DNA from: Schistocerca nitens
Taxonomy: Eukaryota; Arthropoda; Insecta; Orthoptera; Acrididae
Assembly: GCF_023898315.1 (NCBI RefSeq)
Contig: NC_064614.1
Span: 68,150,501 to 68,214,500, forward strand
Direction of reading: 5' to 3'
Length of the DNA: 64,000 bases
A model generated the notes under the pieces. It worked only from the letters and a program-made list of their open reading frames with translations. It ran no database searches and was not told the origin of the DNA. Shown here piece by piece: positions 54,393 to 64,000 of this stretch; within the stretch, counting starts at the first letter, position 1, and the number at the start of each line of letters is the position of its first letter. A program made the translations under genes and the position numbers.

Positions 54393-56445
54393 CATACTTT
54401 ACAGAAACTAACAGCTACATGTAAACATGCAGAGAATACAAGGATACCGCGCTGTGTTTTGGCGGCGGCACATACTCAAAGCAACAGTCAGTCTGCGCGC
54501 CGCACAAGGCAGTCGTTGACCGCAAACAATCACTTTCTACGTCACGCGTCTACAGCTGATCGAGCGCTCAGTGCGAATGCACTGACAGACGTAAACAAAT
54601 ACACAGTCTAATTTCTCCGACTAAATTCTGTATAAAGCTATGGTGACTTTATAAATTATGTTATTAACGTTCAGTATTTTTCAGGATACGGTTGTGTAAA
54701 ATATTTAAGACCTTCAGGTAAATTCTGTGCATGTCCGACGTTAAGACGACTTGCTATGGAGAAAATTTCAGGAAGAATGTAATTTCGAAAAAAAAGTAAT
54801 AAACTAAAAAAGGTAACTATTAATTGAGTTTATTTTTCAGGTAACATATTTCCACTTAGGTACGTACTTTAGACGTAATTTGCTGCTTGCGATTACGTGA
54901 TTTATACTTTGTGCTAAACTTTATGTTCTATGAATTTACTTGTGAAGCGACGTGCTTGCGTACATTTACTGATTTTGACAATGTTTTATTAATGAACAGT
55001 GTTATTACTTGCGTATATTGTGCATCGCTTGGCTGCACTGCCTTTTCACTGATGTCATATTTTTTTATTATGTGCCTGCTGTGTTTATTTATTTAAATTA
55101 TAATTGTCACCTGATTAGTTGTGCTGATATGTATGTAAGTTATACTTTGTGATTTATCTGCTTGCGCCTTCACGTTTACTTATTAAGATTACATATGAAC
55201 ATTTATTTGCTTATGCTGATATGATGCTAATGACTTGTTTATTACGTAAGATATATGTTTGCTGCTGTGCGTATGGGTTGCATATTTACACATTTCTTAT
55301 TGTTGTCACAACTACTCTTCAATTTAGAACATAGCAATGCTGATATACTGTGTACGTACGTAGAGTTTAGGTTACACTGTGGTATTAATTATAGATTGTT
55401 CGCTTGGCAGAGCCTCGTTGTAGGAATTGTGCTGTATCCATTTGTTGACATTCTGTTCTCTACTGGTATATTTACTCGCTATTGCATGTTTTGCTTACGC
55501 TCAGTGCCTGATATTTTTAAGATAAGAAAATGAACTGCTATAATTCTACGAACGACATTGGTACAAGAAACTGCATAGAAGTCACATGAGCTGGAGGTTT
55601 TATGGAAGCTGTATAAATTTATGCTAATAGGAAGGAAGCTAACGACATGACATACCAACACTAGGTTAGACCATTGACAGTTATTCACTGCATTTTTCGT
55701 GAGTAATTGAAATAGGAAGTGATACTTGACACAAGAAATACTCCACATGTTTGCTTCTGTTTGCCATAATTTTTGAAGTGGTGTACACACTGAAAAATTA
55801 CGATCATTAACACTTCGTAATCGTACTTACTTACTGAAAGTTATTCAAACTAAAGGCTGTTAGAGGTCAAGTATGCATTTCTTTTATTTAATGATGGACA
55901 AGGAACCAAAATGTATCTTATAATTTATAATGAGTAGAAGATTTGGGTCAGATGGATTATACAGAGGTTGTGTGTGGACACTGTGTCTTCGGATTGTATG
56001 GGATGATGAACTGAAGTTTGCACTAGGATTTTATCTGTACTTGTTCGAGGTGACTGACTAGAGGAAAGAGTTCTTATGGAAGTGACATGATATTGGTGCT
56101 GAGGTTTATATGTATCGACGTATTGAAGAGGTATTATAGAGGTATTGAGATAATGTGAAATTGATGATTATTGGAGTTTTCGTGGACAAGAGGTAAGGGA
56201 AATGATATTGATGATAAGGTTTATATGTATCGACGTATTGAAGTATTAAGATTATGTGATGCTGATGATTATTGGAGTTCTGGTGGATAAGAGGTGAAGC
56301 AAGTGAGGAGCATATTTTTTTTTTTTTGTTGGTCTATATGGAACAAGGAGGATGAAGATGGCAGACTAGACAATCAAGTAGAAGGAAGATTGTCTACAAA
56401 CACACTTTGTCAAATCACTAAGTAGTATATACTTTTTTTTGAAGA
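54393..56445 (+). other. G2 3' region, copy 1, apparently non-coding
   Basis: T-rich with only small ORFs of hydrophobic, low-complexity composition (for example 54887-55096 and 55149-55533). These are preserved in copy 2 only because the whole segment is duplicated. Two tandem units of about 113 bp containing 'ggtttatatgtatcgacgta' lie at 56089-56290. It breaks at 'gaaga' near 56445. Confidence 0.6.
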
Positions 56446-57123
56446 ATTTGATGGTATTTTTGCCAGCATTGGTGGTGAAAATACCACCAAATTCGTCAAA
56501 AAAATACAGACAAAAATAAAAGATAATATTAATACGTAAGTATCATATAACTAGATAAAATTTTGGCTTTGCACTGACCTTTCAATAACCTATTATATAG
56601 AATACAGTAAGCAATACAAATTCTTTCATACATGTGACTTTACATAATAGTTTACACAAGTATTATGTGGTTAAACAATTCAATCAATAGCGTCAGCAAT
56701 GACGAATATGTGCAGGTAAGAGTCTCATAAATTTTCACAAACAGTAATACACAAAAAATCAGTTTATACAAATATTCACATAAACGCTTTCCATAGCCCA
56801 AGAAACAAGTAGTTGACAGTTTCAGCAGTAGCACCCAGCAATGGTCAACAGGTGCAAATACCAACAAGTGACATTTTTTCAGTGGAAACAGTCCATCAGT
56901 GGCACCCAGTAACGTTGAGTAGGTGCAGACACCAACAAGTAACACCATTTCAGTATAAGCAGTTCCATTAGTGGCACCAGCAATGTTGAGCAGGTGCACA
57001 CAGCAACAGGTGACATCTTTTCAGTAGAAGCAGTCCATCAGTGGCACCCAGCAATGTTGAGCAGGTGCCGACACCAACAAGTGACATCATTTCGGTAGAA
57101 GCAGTCCATCAGTGGCACCCAGC
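56446..57123 (-). repeat. Inverted copy of the G2 3' end, inserted between the two pol copies
   Basis: Position p here corresponds to 120211-p on the other strand. For example, 56652-56999 is the exact reverse complement of 63212-63559. The match runs from 63765 down to about 63142. The last 54 bases instead match a different minisatellite unit (near 62943-62996), so the donor array had fewer units. The junction with copy 2 shares 'aatgtt'. Confidence 0.9.
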
Positions 57124-59956
57124 AATGTTTAAGGTTTCTTACTTCTGATGTTTTCGTTGAGCATTATGACGACAGTGTGTTTATTCATGACAATGACAAT
57201 AGATACAGGGACGCGATGGAGGATATAATTAATAGCGAAGAATTAATTAATGAAAAGGTTAAAAAAGCTGAAGTGCCAGATGACGTTGCAAGAGAAGAGC
57301 TGCACCATATTTTGACTTCACATGCTACAGTGTTTAGTCATCACACGGGAACTATACAAGGCTTACAATATTTATTAAAAGTAAAAGAACACACACCATT
57401 TCGCGGGAAAACGTACGCTATTCCTTTGGCTTACAGAGACAAGGTTAAGAATGAACTTCAATACATGTTAGATCAGGGCATTATTGAGCCAGCAGTCAGC
57501 CCTTATACCAGCCCATTACACGTTGTTCTTAAAAAGGATGGGTCAGTTCGTTTGGTTCTGGATTCCAGACAGATAAATAATATTATTATTCCTGAAACTG
57601 ACCGTCCACAAAATTTAGATGAACTTCTTCAACATTTCCATGGAATTAAAGTTTTATCCACGATTGATATGCGCGCAAGTTTTTGGCAAATAGAACTCCA
57701 CCCTGATTGTAGAAAATATACTGCCTTTTTAGCATTTGGTAACTGTTACCAGTTTCGGAAATTACCGTTTGGACTCACTGTATCTTCTGCAGCATTTATT
57801 CGCAGTTTAAATGAAATTTTACCTGTTTATCTTCGTGACAATATTACTTCATATGTTGACGATATTCTTATTGCTAAACGTTCTTGGAGTTAGCATAACA
57901 AAATTTTGGATTCATTATTACGTATTTTTGCAAGAGCTGGCATTACAGTGAACTTAAAAAAATCTGAATTTGGTCGTTCTCAGGTGAAATTTCTCCGTCA
58001 CATTATTTCTACATACGGTATTCTTCCTGATCCAGAGAAACTAGACGCTATTCGTAATTATGCTGTTCCTACCACAAAACGTGATGTTCGTAGTTTCCTT
58101 GGTGTCTGTAATTTTCTTAGACGCTTTGTTAGATTGGACAATTTGGCCACACCTCGTTTATGTGAACTATCTGGAAAGAAATCTAATTGGTGTTGGGATG
58201 AGGAAGCTCAATCAGAATTTGAACAACTTCGTGACGCTTTAGTTGCTGCTCCACTTCCTTCACATCCGGATTTATCTAAAGATTTTTGTTTGGCGACGAA
58301 CTCATCATACAAAGGCCTAGGTGCACATTTATTTCAAGAGATAGAAGAAAACGGCGTTGTAGTACAGAAGACTATTGCATTTGGAAGTCGTGTTCTCTCT
58401 AAATCCGAAAAGAATTATTCGATTACGGAACTTGAAGCTTTGGCTGTTGTTTGGGCTTTCACAAAATTTCGCACATTTTTGTTTGGTAGACATACTAAGG
58501 TTTACACTGATCATCGAGCTCTGGAATTTCTTATGTCAACAAAATTAACTCATGGCAGATTGTCACGATGGGCGCTGTACCTACAGGAATTTGATTTTAG
58601 TATTGTTTACATACAGGGATCTTCAAATATTGTTGCTGATGCTTTATCACGTGCACCTATGCGTTTGAAACAAAGTGCTGAAGAGGACTGCAAGGGAAAC
58701 AATTATTGTCTGATGTACATTCAAGGTGTTGCGTTTGAGAACTTTATTTCGTCTTAGCTCCAGGACATCGCTAAGGAGCAAAATAAGGATCCAATCTGGA
58801 AGGACATTAAGGACAAGTGGAGGAGAAAGGAAAGCGTAGCGATTAGACAGCATTATTTAGTTCGCAATGACATTCTTTTTAAACGGAAATCGGTCGACAA
58901 CTCTGTTTGGTTAGTTTGTATTCCTGATGAGTGGGTCAATAAATTGATTTGGTACACACATTTCAGTTATGCGCACTTTGGTCCCAGAAAATGCTTTCAT
59001 AAATTACGAGAAAATTGTTACTTCAGTAGTATGTAAAAACGTATTCGATCTGTTCTTGCCAAATGCAAATTATGTCAACAGGCTAAGCCGCCAACTGTTT
59101 CTCACAGAGCACCGTTGTTTCCTATCATTCCAGCGAAATTAAAGGACATGGCTGCAGTAGATTTGTTCGGTCCAGTGGTTCGTTCTACTAATGGTTTTGC
59201 GTACATTTTGGTAGCAGTGGAATTGACATCAAAATATGTGTGTTTTACACCTTTACGCAAAGCAACAGCTCGTTCAGTATCTAACGCTTTCATCAAACAT
59301 TTTCTTAAAGAAATGGGTCATGTTGATAAGGTTATATCAGATAATGGATCACAGTTTCGCTCTAAAGTTTGGCTTCGTACTCTACGGCGTCGTAAGATTA
59401 AACCAATTTTTATTTCACTTTTTCACCCTCAATCTAATGCTTCAGAGAGATGGATGAAGGAAATCAATAAATTGTGCCGTCCTTATTGTCATCAGAATCA
59501 CAGAACTTGGGATCAGTATCTTCATATTTTTCAAAACATTCTGAATGAACTTCCTAATGATTCAACTTCTTTACCGCCTCTATTGATATTAAAAAATAAA
59601 GTACCAACAAATCGCATTTCTGAAATCGTTCCTTTTCCGCCTTCACGGAAACTGCGGCATTCTGAAGTTGTCAACCTGGCTCTACGAAATATTGCATCTG
59701 CGGCTGCTAGAAGAGAAAAATCAGCGAAGCGTCCTGGTCGTTTAAAAACTTTGTCAGTTGGTCAGAAGGTATTAATTAAGTCCCACCGTTTGCCTCACAA
59801 AGGAAAAGGCTTGTGTCGCAAATTTTTTCTGCTTTATAACGGTCCATATAGATTCGCAAAATTATTCATGATAACACTATTGAAGTAGAAACTCTTAAAT
59901 CTCGACGCTCTAAGGGAATACATCATATATCGAACGTAAAAATTTTTGTGGAATGA
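57124..59956 (+). pseudogene. pol: G2 Pol, copy 2 (5'-truncated; same lesions as copy 1)
   Basis: It begins at 'aatgttt' within the region after the protease and lacks gag and protease. It matches copy 1 at a constant offset of 5564 bp with a handful of substitutions (for example Val to Leu near 57242 and 'tcagttcg' for 'tcaattcg' near 57545). It carries the same TAG (57891), Asn in RNase H (58299), TAG (58755), TAA (59034) and terminal frameshift, so those lesions existed before the duplication. It has no start of its own that would give a useful enzyme. Confidence 0.93.
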
Positions 59957-62003
59957 CATACTTTACAGAAACTAACAGCTACATGTAAACATGCAAAGAA
60001 TACAAGGATACCGCGCTGTGTTTTGGCGGCGGCACATACTCAAAGCAACAGTCAGTCTGCGCGCCGCACAAGGCAGTCGTTGACCGCAAACAATCACTTT
60101 CTACGTCACGCGTCTACAGCTGATCGAGCGCTCAGTGCGAATGCACTGACAGACGTAAACAAATACACAGTCTAGTTTCTCAGACTAAATTCTGTATAAA
60201 GCTATGGTGACTTTATAAATTATGTTATTAACGTTCAGTATTTTTCAGGATACGGTTGTGTAAAATATTTAAGACCTTCAGGTAAATTCTGTGCATGTCC
60301 GACGTTAAGACGACTTGCTATGGAGAAAATTTCAGGAAGAATGTAATTTCGAAAAAAAAGTAATAAACTAAAAAAGGTAACTATTAATTGAGTTTATTTT
60401 TCAGGTAACATATTTCCACTTAGGTACGTACTTTAGACGTAATTTGCTGCTTGCGATTACGTGATTTATACTTTGTGCTAAACTTTATGTTCTATGAATT
60501 TACTTGTGAAGCGACGTGCTTGCGTACATTTACTGATTTTGACAATGTTTTATTAATGAACAGTGTTATTACTTGCGTATATTGTGCATCGCTTGGCTGC
60601 ACTGCCTTTTCACTGATGTCATATTTTTTTATTATGTGCCTGCTGTGTTTATTTATTTAAATTATAATTGTCACCTGATTAGTTGTGCTGATATGTATGT
60701 AAGTTATACTTTGTGATTTATCTGCTTGCGCCTTCACGTTTACTTATTAAGATTACATATGAACATTTATTTGCTTATGCTGATATGATGCTAATGACTT
60801 GTTTATTACGTAAGATATATGTTTCCTGCGTGCGTATGGGTTGCATATTTACACATTTCTTATTGTTGTCACAACTACTCTTCAATTTAGAATATAGCAA
60901 TGCTGATATACTGTGTACGTACGTAGAGTTTAGGTTACACTGTGGTATTAATTATAGATTGTTCGCTTGGCAGAGCCTCGTTGTAGGAATTGTGCTGTAT
61001 CCATTTGTTGACATTCTGTTCTCTACTGGTATATTTACTCGCTATTGCATGTTTTGCTTACGCTCAGTGCCTGATATTTTTAAGATAAGAAAATGAACTG
61101 CTATAATTCTACGAACGACATTGGTACAAGAAACTGCATAGAAGTCACATGAGCTGGAGGTTTTATGGAAGCTGTATAAATTTATGCTAATAGGAAGGAA
61201 GCTAACGACATGACATACCAACACTAGGTTAGACCATTGACAGTTATTACACTGCATTTTTCGTGAGTAATTGAAATAGGAAGTGATACTTGACACAAGA
61301 AATACTCCACATGTTTGCTTCTGTTTGCCATAATTTTTGAAGTGGTGTACACACTGAAAAATTACGATCATTAACACTTCGTAATCGTACTTACTTACTG
61401 AAAGTTATTCAAACTAAAGGCTGTTAGAGGTCAAGTATGCATTTCTTTTATTTAATGATGGACAAGGAACCAAAATGTATCTTATAATTTATAATGAGTA
61501 GAAGATTTGGGTCAGATGGATTATACAGAGGTTGTGTGTGGACACTGTGTCTTCGGATTGTATGGGATGATGAACTGAAGTTTGCACTAGGATTTTATCT
61601 GTACTTGTTCGAGGTGACTGACTAGAGGAAAGAGTTCTTATGGAAGTGACATGATATTGGTGCTGAGGTTTATATGTATCGACGTATTGAAGAGGTATTA
61701 TAGAGGTATTGAGATAATGTGAAATTGATGATTATTGGAGTTTTCGTGGACAAGAGGTAAGGGAAATGATATTGATGATAAGGTTTATATGTATCGACGT
61801 ATTGAAGTATTGAGATTATGTGATGCTGATGATTATTGGAGTTCTGGTGGATAAGAGGTGAAGTAAGTGAGGAGCATATTTTTTTTTTGTTGGTCTATAT
61901 GGAACAAGGAGGATGAAGATGGCAGACTAGAACACTCAAGTAGAAGGAAGATTGTCTACACACACACTTTGTCAAATCACTAAGCAGTATATACTTTTTT
62001 TTG
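59957..62003 (+). repeat. G2 3' region, copy 2
   Basis: A duplicate of 54393-56445, with small indels starting near 60825, a shorter T run near 61880 and single-base changes. It leaves copy 1 at 'gaaga' near 62003 and continues into sequence present only once. Confidence 0.9.
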
Positions 62004-62699
62004 AAGAGAGGAAGTATTTGCATATCTTGGCTCACTGACAGTTGTTCAGCAACAGTACATTTGATCTGGCTTGGCAAACATTGGTCTTGACATGATGACT
62101 ATGACGTTGACTAACTATTATTGACTGTTATACATTGCTGCCACTACTACTTGATACACATGATGAACATAAAATTTTGACAGAATTACATTTACACAGT
62201 TAACACTATTCAACTACACAGGAGCACTAAATGTGGATGAAAGATGAGTGAGTGTGTTTTGTGTGTTTTCCTTTTATAATCCCAGAGAAGTGATCCCAAC
62301 CTATCTCGTAAATATTATTTTACTTGTTTGTTGTGGCTTGCACTGACACCCATAAATATTATAGGTTTACTGTTATTTGTGTATTGTAATAGTTAATAGG
62401 ACAATTATCTGATATCATTTGTGTGTTTGTTATGATTTGTATGTTTAGTGTAAAAGCATTTGTATGTGTATTCAAACTATTGTTCATGCCTGAACTGTCT
62501 GATTAGTGATGGTGCTGCACTTTTCAACATGATGTGTGACACTAGGACATGTTTAATTTCTGCTAATGAACTTTGATTAACTGACTGATTAGTGATAGGG
62601 AATATTATGGACTGTTATTTGCACTTTTTCTACATGATTGGTGCCACTAGGGCATGTTTAATTTCTGCTGATGGACAGTGTGATTAGTGATAGTGAATT
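62004..62699 (+). other. G2 3' region, single-copy part before the minisatellite
   Basis: T-rich, apparently non-coding. Partial similarity to the 71-bp unit begins near 62490 ('gtgatggtgctgcac', 'gtgccactagggcatg'), suggesting decayed older units. Confidence 0.5.
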
Positions 62700-63410
62700 T
62701 TATGGACTGCGGTCAGCACCTGGTCAACATTACTGGGTGCCACTAATGGAACTGCTTCTACTGAAAAGATGTCACCTGTTGCTGTGTGCACCTGCTCAAC
62801 ATTGCTGGTGCCACTAATGGAACTGCTTATACTGAAATGGTGTTACTTGTTGGTGTCTGCACCTGTTCAACATTGCTGGTGCCACTAATGGAACTGCTTA
62901 TACTGAAATGGTGTTACTTGTTGGTGTCTGCACCTATTCAACATTACTGGGTGCCACTGATGGACTGCTTCTACCGAAATGTTATCACTTGTTGGTGTCG
63001 GCACCTGCTCAACATTGCTGGGTGCCACTGATGGACTGCTTCTACTGAAATGATGTCACTTGTTGGTGTCTGCACCTGCTCAACATTGCTGGTGCCACTA
63101 ATGGAACTGCTTATACTGAAATGGTGTTACTTGTTGATGTCTGCACCTGCTCAACATTGCTGGGTGCCACTGATGGACTGCTTCTACTGAAAAGATGTCA
63201 CCTGTTGCTGTGTGCACCTGCTCAACATTGCTGGTGCCACTAATGGAACTGCTTATACTGAAATGGTGTTACTTGTTGGTGTCTGCACCTACTCAACGTT
63301 ACTGGGTGCCACTGATGGACTGTTTCCACTGAAAAAATGTCACTTGTTGGTATTTGCACCTGTTGACCATTGCTGGGTGCTACTGCTGAAACTGTCAACT
63401 ACTTGTTTCT
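62700..63410 (+). repeat. 71-bp minisatellite, about 10 units, upstream of the G2 polypurine tract
   Basis: The core 'cacctgctcaacattgctgg' recurs at a steady 71-72 bp, for example with 'tcaac' at 62724, 62796, 62867, 62938, 63009, 63080, 63151, 63222 and 63293 and a diverged unit at 63364. Two unit types (with 'ggtgccactaatggaactgc' or 'gggtgccactgatggactgc') alternate irregularly. Short ORFs across it are by-products. Confidence 0.93.
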
Positions 63411-63771
63411 TGGGCTATGGAAAGCGTTTATGTGAATATTTGTATAAACTGATTTTTTGTGTATTACTGTTTGTGAAAATTTATGAGACTCTTACCTGCA
63501 CATATTCGTCATTGCTGACGCTATTGATTGAATTGTTTAACCACATAATACTTGTGTAAACTATTATGTAAAGTCACATGTATGAAAGAATTTGTATTGC
63601 TTACTGTATTCTATATAATAGGTTATTGAAAGGTCAGTGCAAAGCCAAAATTTTATCTAGTTATATGATACTTACGTATTAATATTATCTTTTATTTTTG
63701 TCTGTATTTTTTTGACGAATTTGGTGGTATTTTCACCACCAATGCTGGCAAAAATACCATCAAATTCTAGC
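63411..63771 (+). other. G2 terminal 3' region
   Basis: Its reverse complement is present at 56446-56800. Near the end it has a short inverted repeat ('tttggtggtattttcaccacc'). Confidence 0.6.
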
Positions 63772-63788
63772 CATGGAGGAAGGGCATA
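63772..63788 (+). other. Polypurine tract of G2
   Basis: 'atggaggaagggcata' directly precedes the 3' LTR. It is the expected plus-strand primer. Confidence 0.75.
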
Positions 63789-64000
63789 TGAAAGGTGGCT
63801 ACACTGAGCCACAGCGCCAGAGATCGCTAGAGAGCATTGTTCCGCCGCCTCCACTGGCAGTGATTATTGAGATGTCGTAGTGGGCAGTGCTTGTCGAGGA
63901 CTCGTAGTAGTCAGTTCGTGTTGAGATGTGCTAGTAGGGAGTGCTTGCTGAGATGTGATACTGAAAAGTTCTTGTTGAGATGTGATAGTGGCGTGTCGGT
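63789..64000 (+). repeat. 3' LTR of G2, first 212 bp (cut by window end)
   Basis: It matches 47557 onward with only about two differences near the window end ('gtggcgtgtcggt' for 'gtagcgagtcggt'). Confidence 0.93.

Larger units (their letters stand above)
47557..64000 (+). mobile_element. Ty3/gypsy-type LTR retrotransposon, family G2, with internal tandem duplication (right edge cut)
   Basis: 5' LTR 47557-48294, intact gag, pol, a long 3' region with a 71-bp minisatellite, a polypurine tract and the first 212 bp of the 3' LTR (63789 onward). G2 is related to G1 across gag and pol. About 4.9 kb is present twice (51560-56445 and 57124-62003), separated by an inverted piece of the element's own 3' end (56446-57123). 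Apart from this rearrangement, the element would be about 11.4 kb. It is the youngest-looking large element here: the two LTRs differ at only a few positions over the 200 bases that can be compared. Confidence 0.93.

Noticed and set aside
54887-55533. Env-like hydrophobic ORFs in the G2 3' region
   Set aside because: They are short, T-driven hydrophobic stretches without a signal peptide, cysteine pattern or fusion motif. Conservation in copy 2 (60451-61096) only reflects the recent duplication, and small indels already change the frame there.
62700-63410. CRISPR array
   Set aside because: The units are contiguous 71-bp tandem repeats without unique spacers, and the genome is eukaryotic.
62786-63559. 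ORFs across the 71-bp array as secreted or membrane proteins
   Set aside because: They are readings of the minisatellite. 71 is not a multiple of three, so the repeat has no constant frame, and the same ORF appears on the minus strand only because the segment is inverted at 56652-56999.

Overview
ORGANISM. The window looks like intergenic DNA of a large-genome insect, most likely a grasshopper or locust (Orthoptera, Schistocerca-like). This is inferred from the repeats: tRNA-headed SINEs whose tails contain 'agtgctcagagccatttgaac', a 5S-rRNA-headed SINE, several Tc1-like families with TIRs starting 'cactcctggaaatgg', 'cactactggccatt' or 'cacacatcaaaaaaag', and LINEs nested in each other. I found no host protein gene, tRNA gene or rRNA gene that I could defend. 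The window is a layered deposit of transposable elements, most of them broken. LAYOUT. 1-4855: 3' end of a Ty3/gypsy-type element (family G1) whose 3' LTR is split by a Tc1-like element. 4856-8221: AT-rich DNA, one full SINE, and an LTR plus gag start of a third LTR family (G3, minus strand). 8754-9761: decayed DNA transposon. 11265-17515: a purine-rich repeat present three times (two direct, one inverted), enclosing a DNA element with TIRs of about 270 bp. 17515-20820: LINE remnant carrying two Tc1-like insertions. 21566-35720: a minus-strand LINE split by a complete 11.3-kb G1 element (23321-34628) with 572-bp LTRs and the 4-bp duplication ACTT. 35977-38110: two Tc1-like remnants. 38150-43030: two minus-strand LINEs, each with a SINE inserted. 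43530-47275: 5S-derived SINE, a 145-bp near-perfect palindrome, a LINE RNase H remnant and another SINE. 47557-64000: a second Ty3/gypsy-type element (family G2) that runs off the right edge. HOW THE PARTS WORK TOGETHER. G1 and G2 are related and share an unusual layout. The gag ORF ends in CAA-TGA-CTn, and pol continues in the SAME frame after that one TGA, which suggests Gag-Pol is made by stop-codon readthrough. Behind the integrase lies more than 4 kb of apparently non-coding DNA that ends in a minisatellite (54-55 bp units in G1, 71 bp units in G2) just before the polypurine tract and 3' LTR. G2 has an intact 800-codon gag but a pol carrying three nonsense codons, an Asp-to-Asn change in RNase H and a frameshift. 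G2 is also internally rearranged: about 4.9 kb (pol plus 3' region) is repeated in tandem at an offset of 5564 bp, and an inverted piece of the element's own 3' end sits between the copies. That rearrangement and the predicted readthrough signal are the most interesting items here. All calls rest on reading the sequence and on recognising families; no database search was run.
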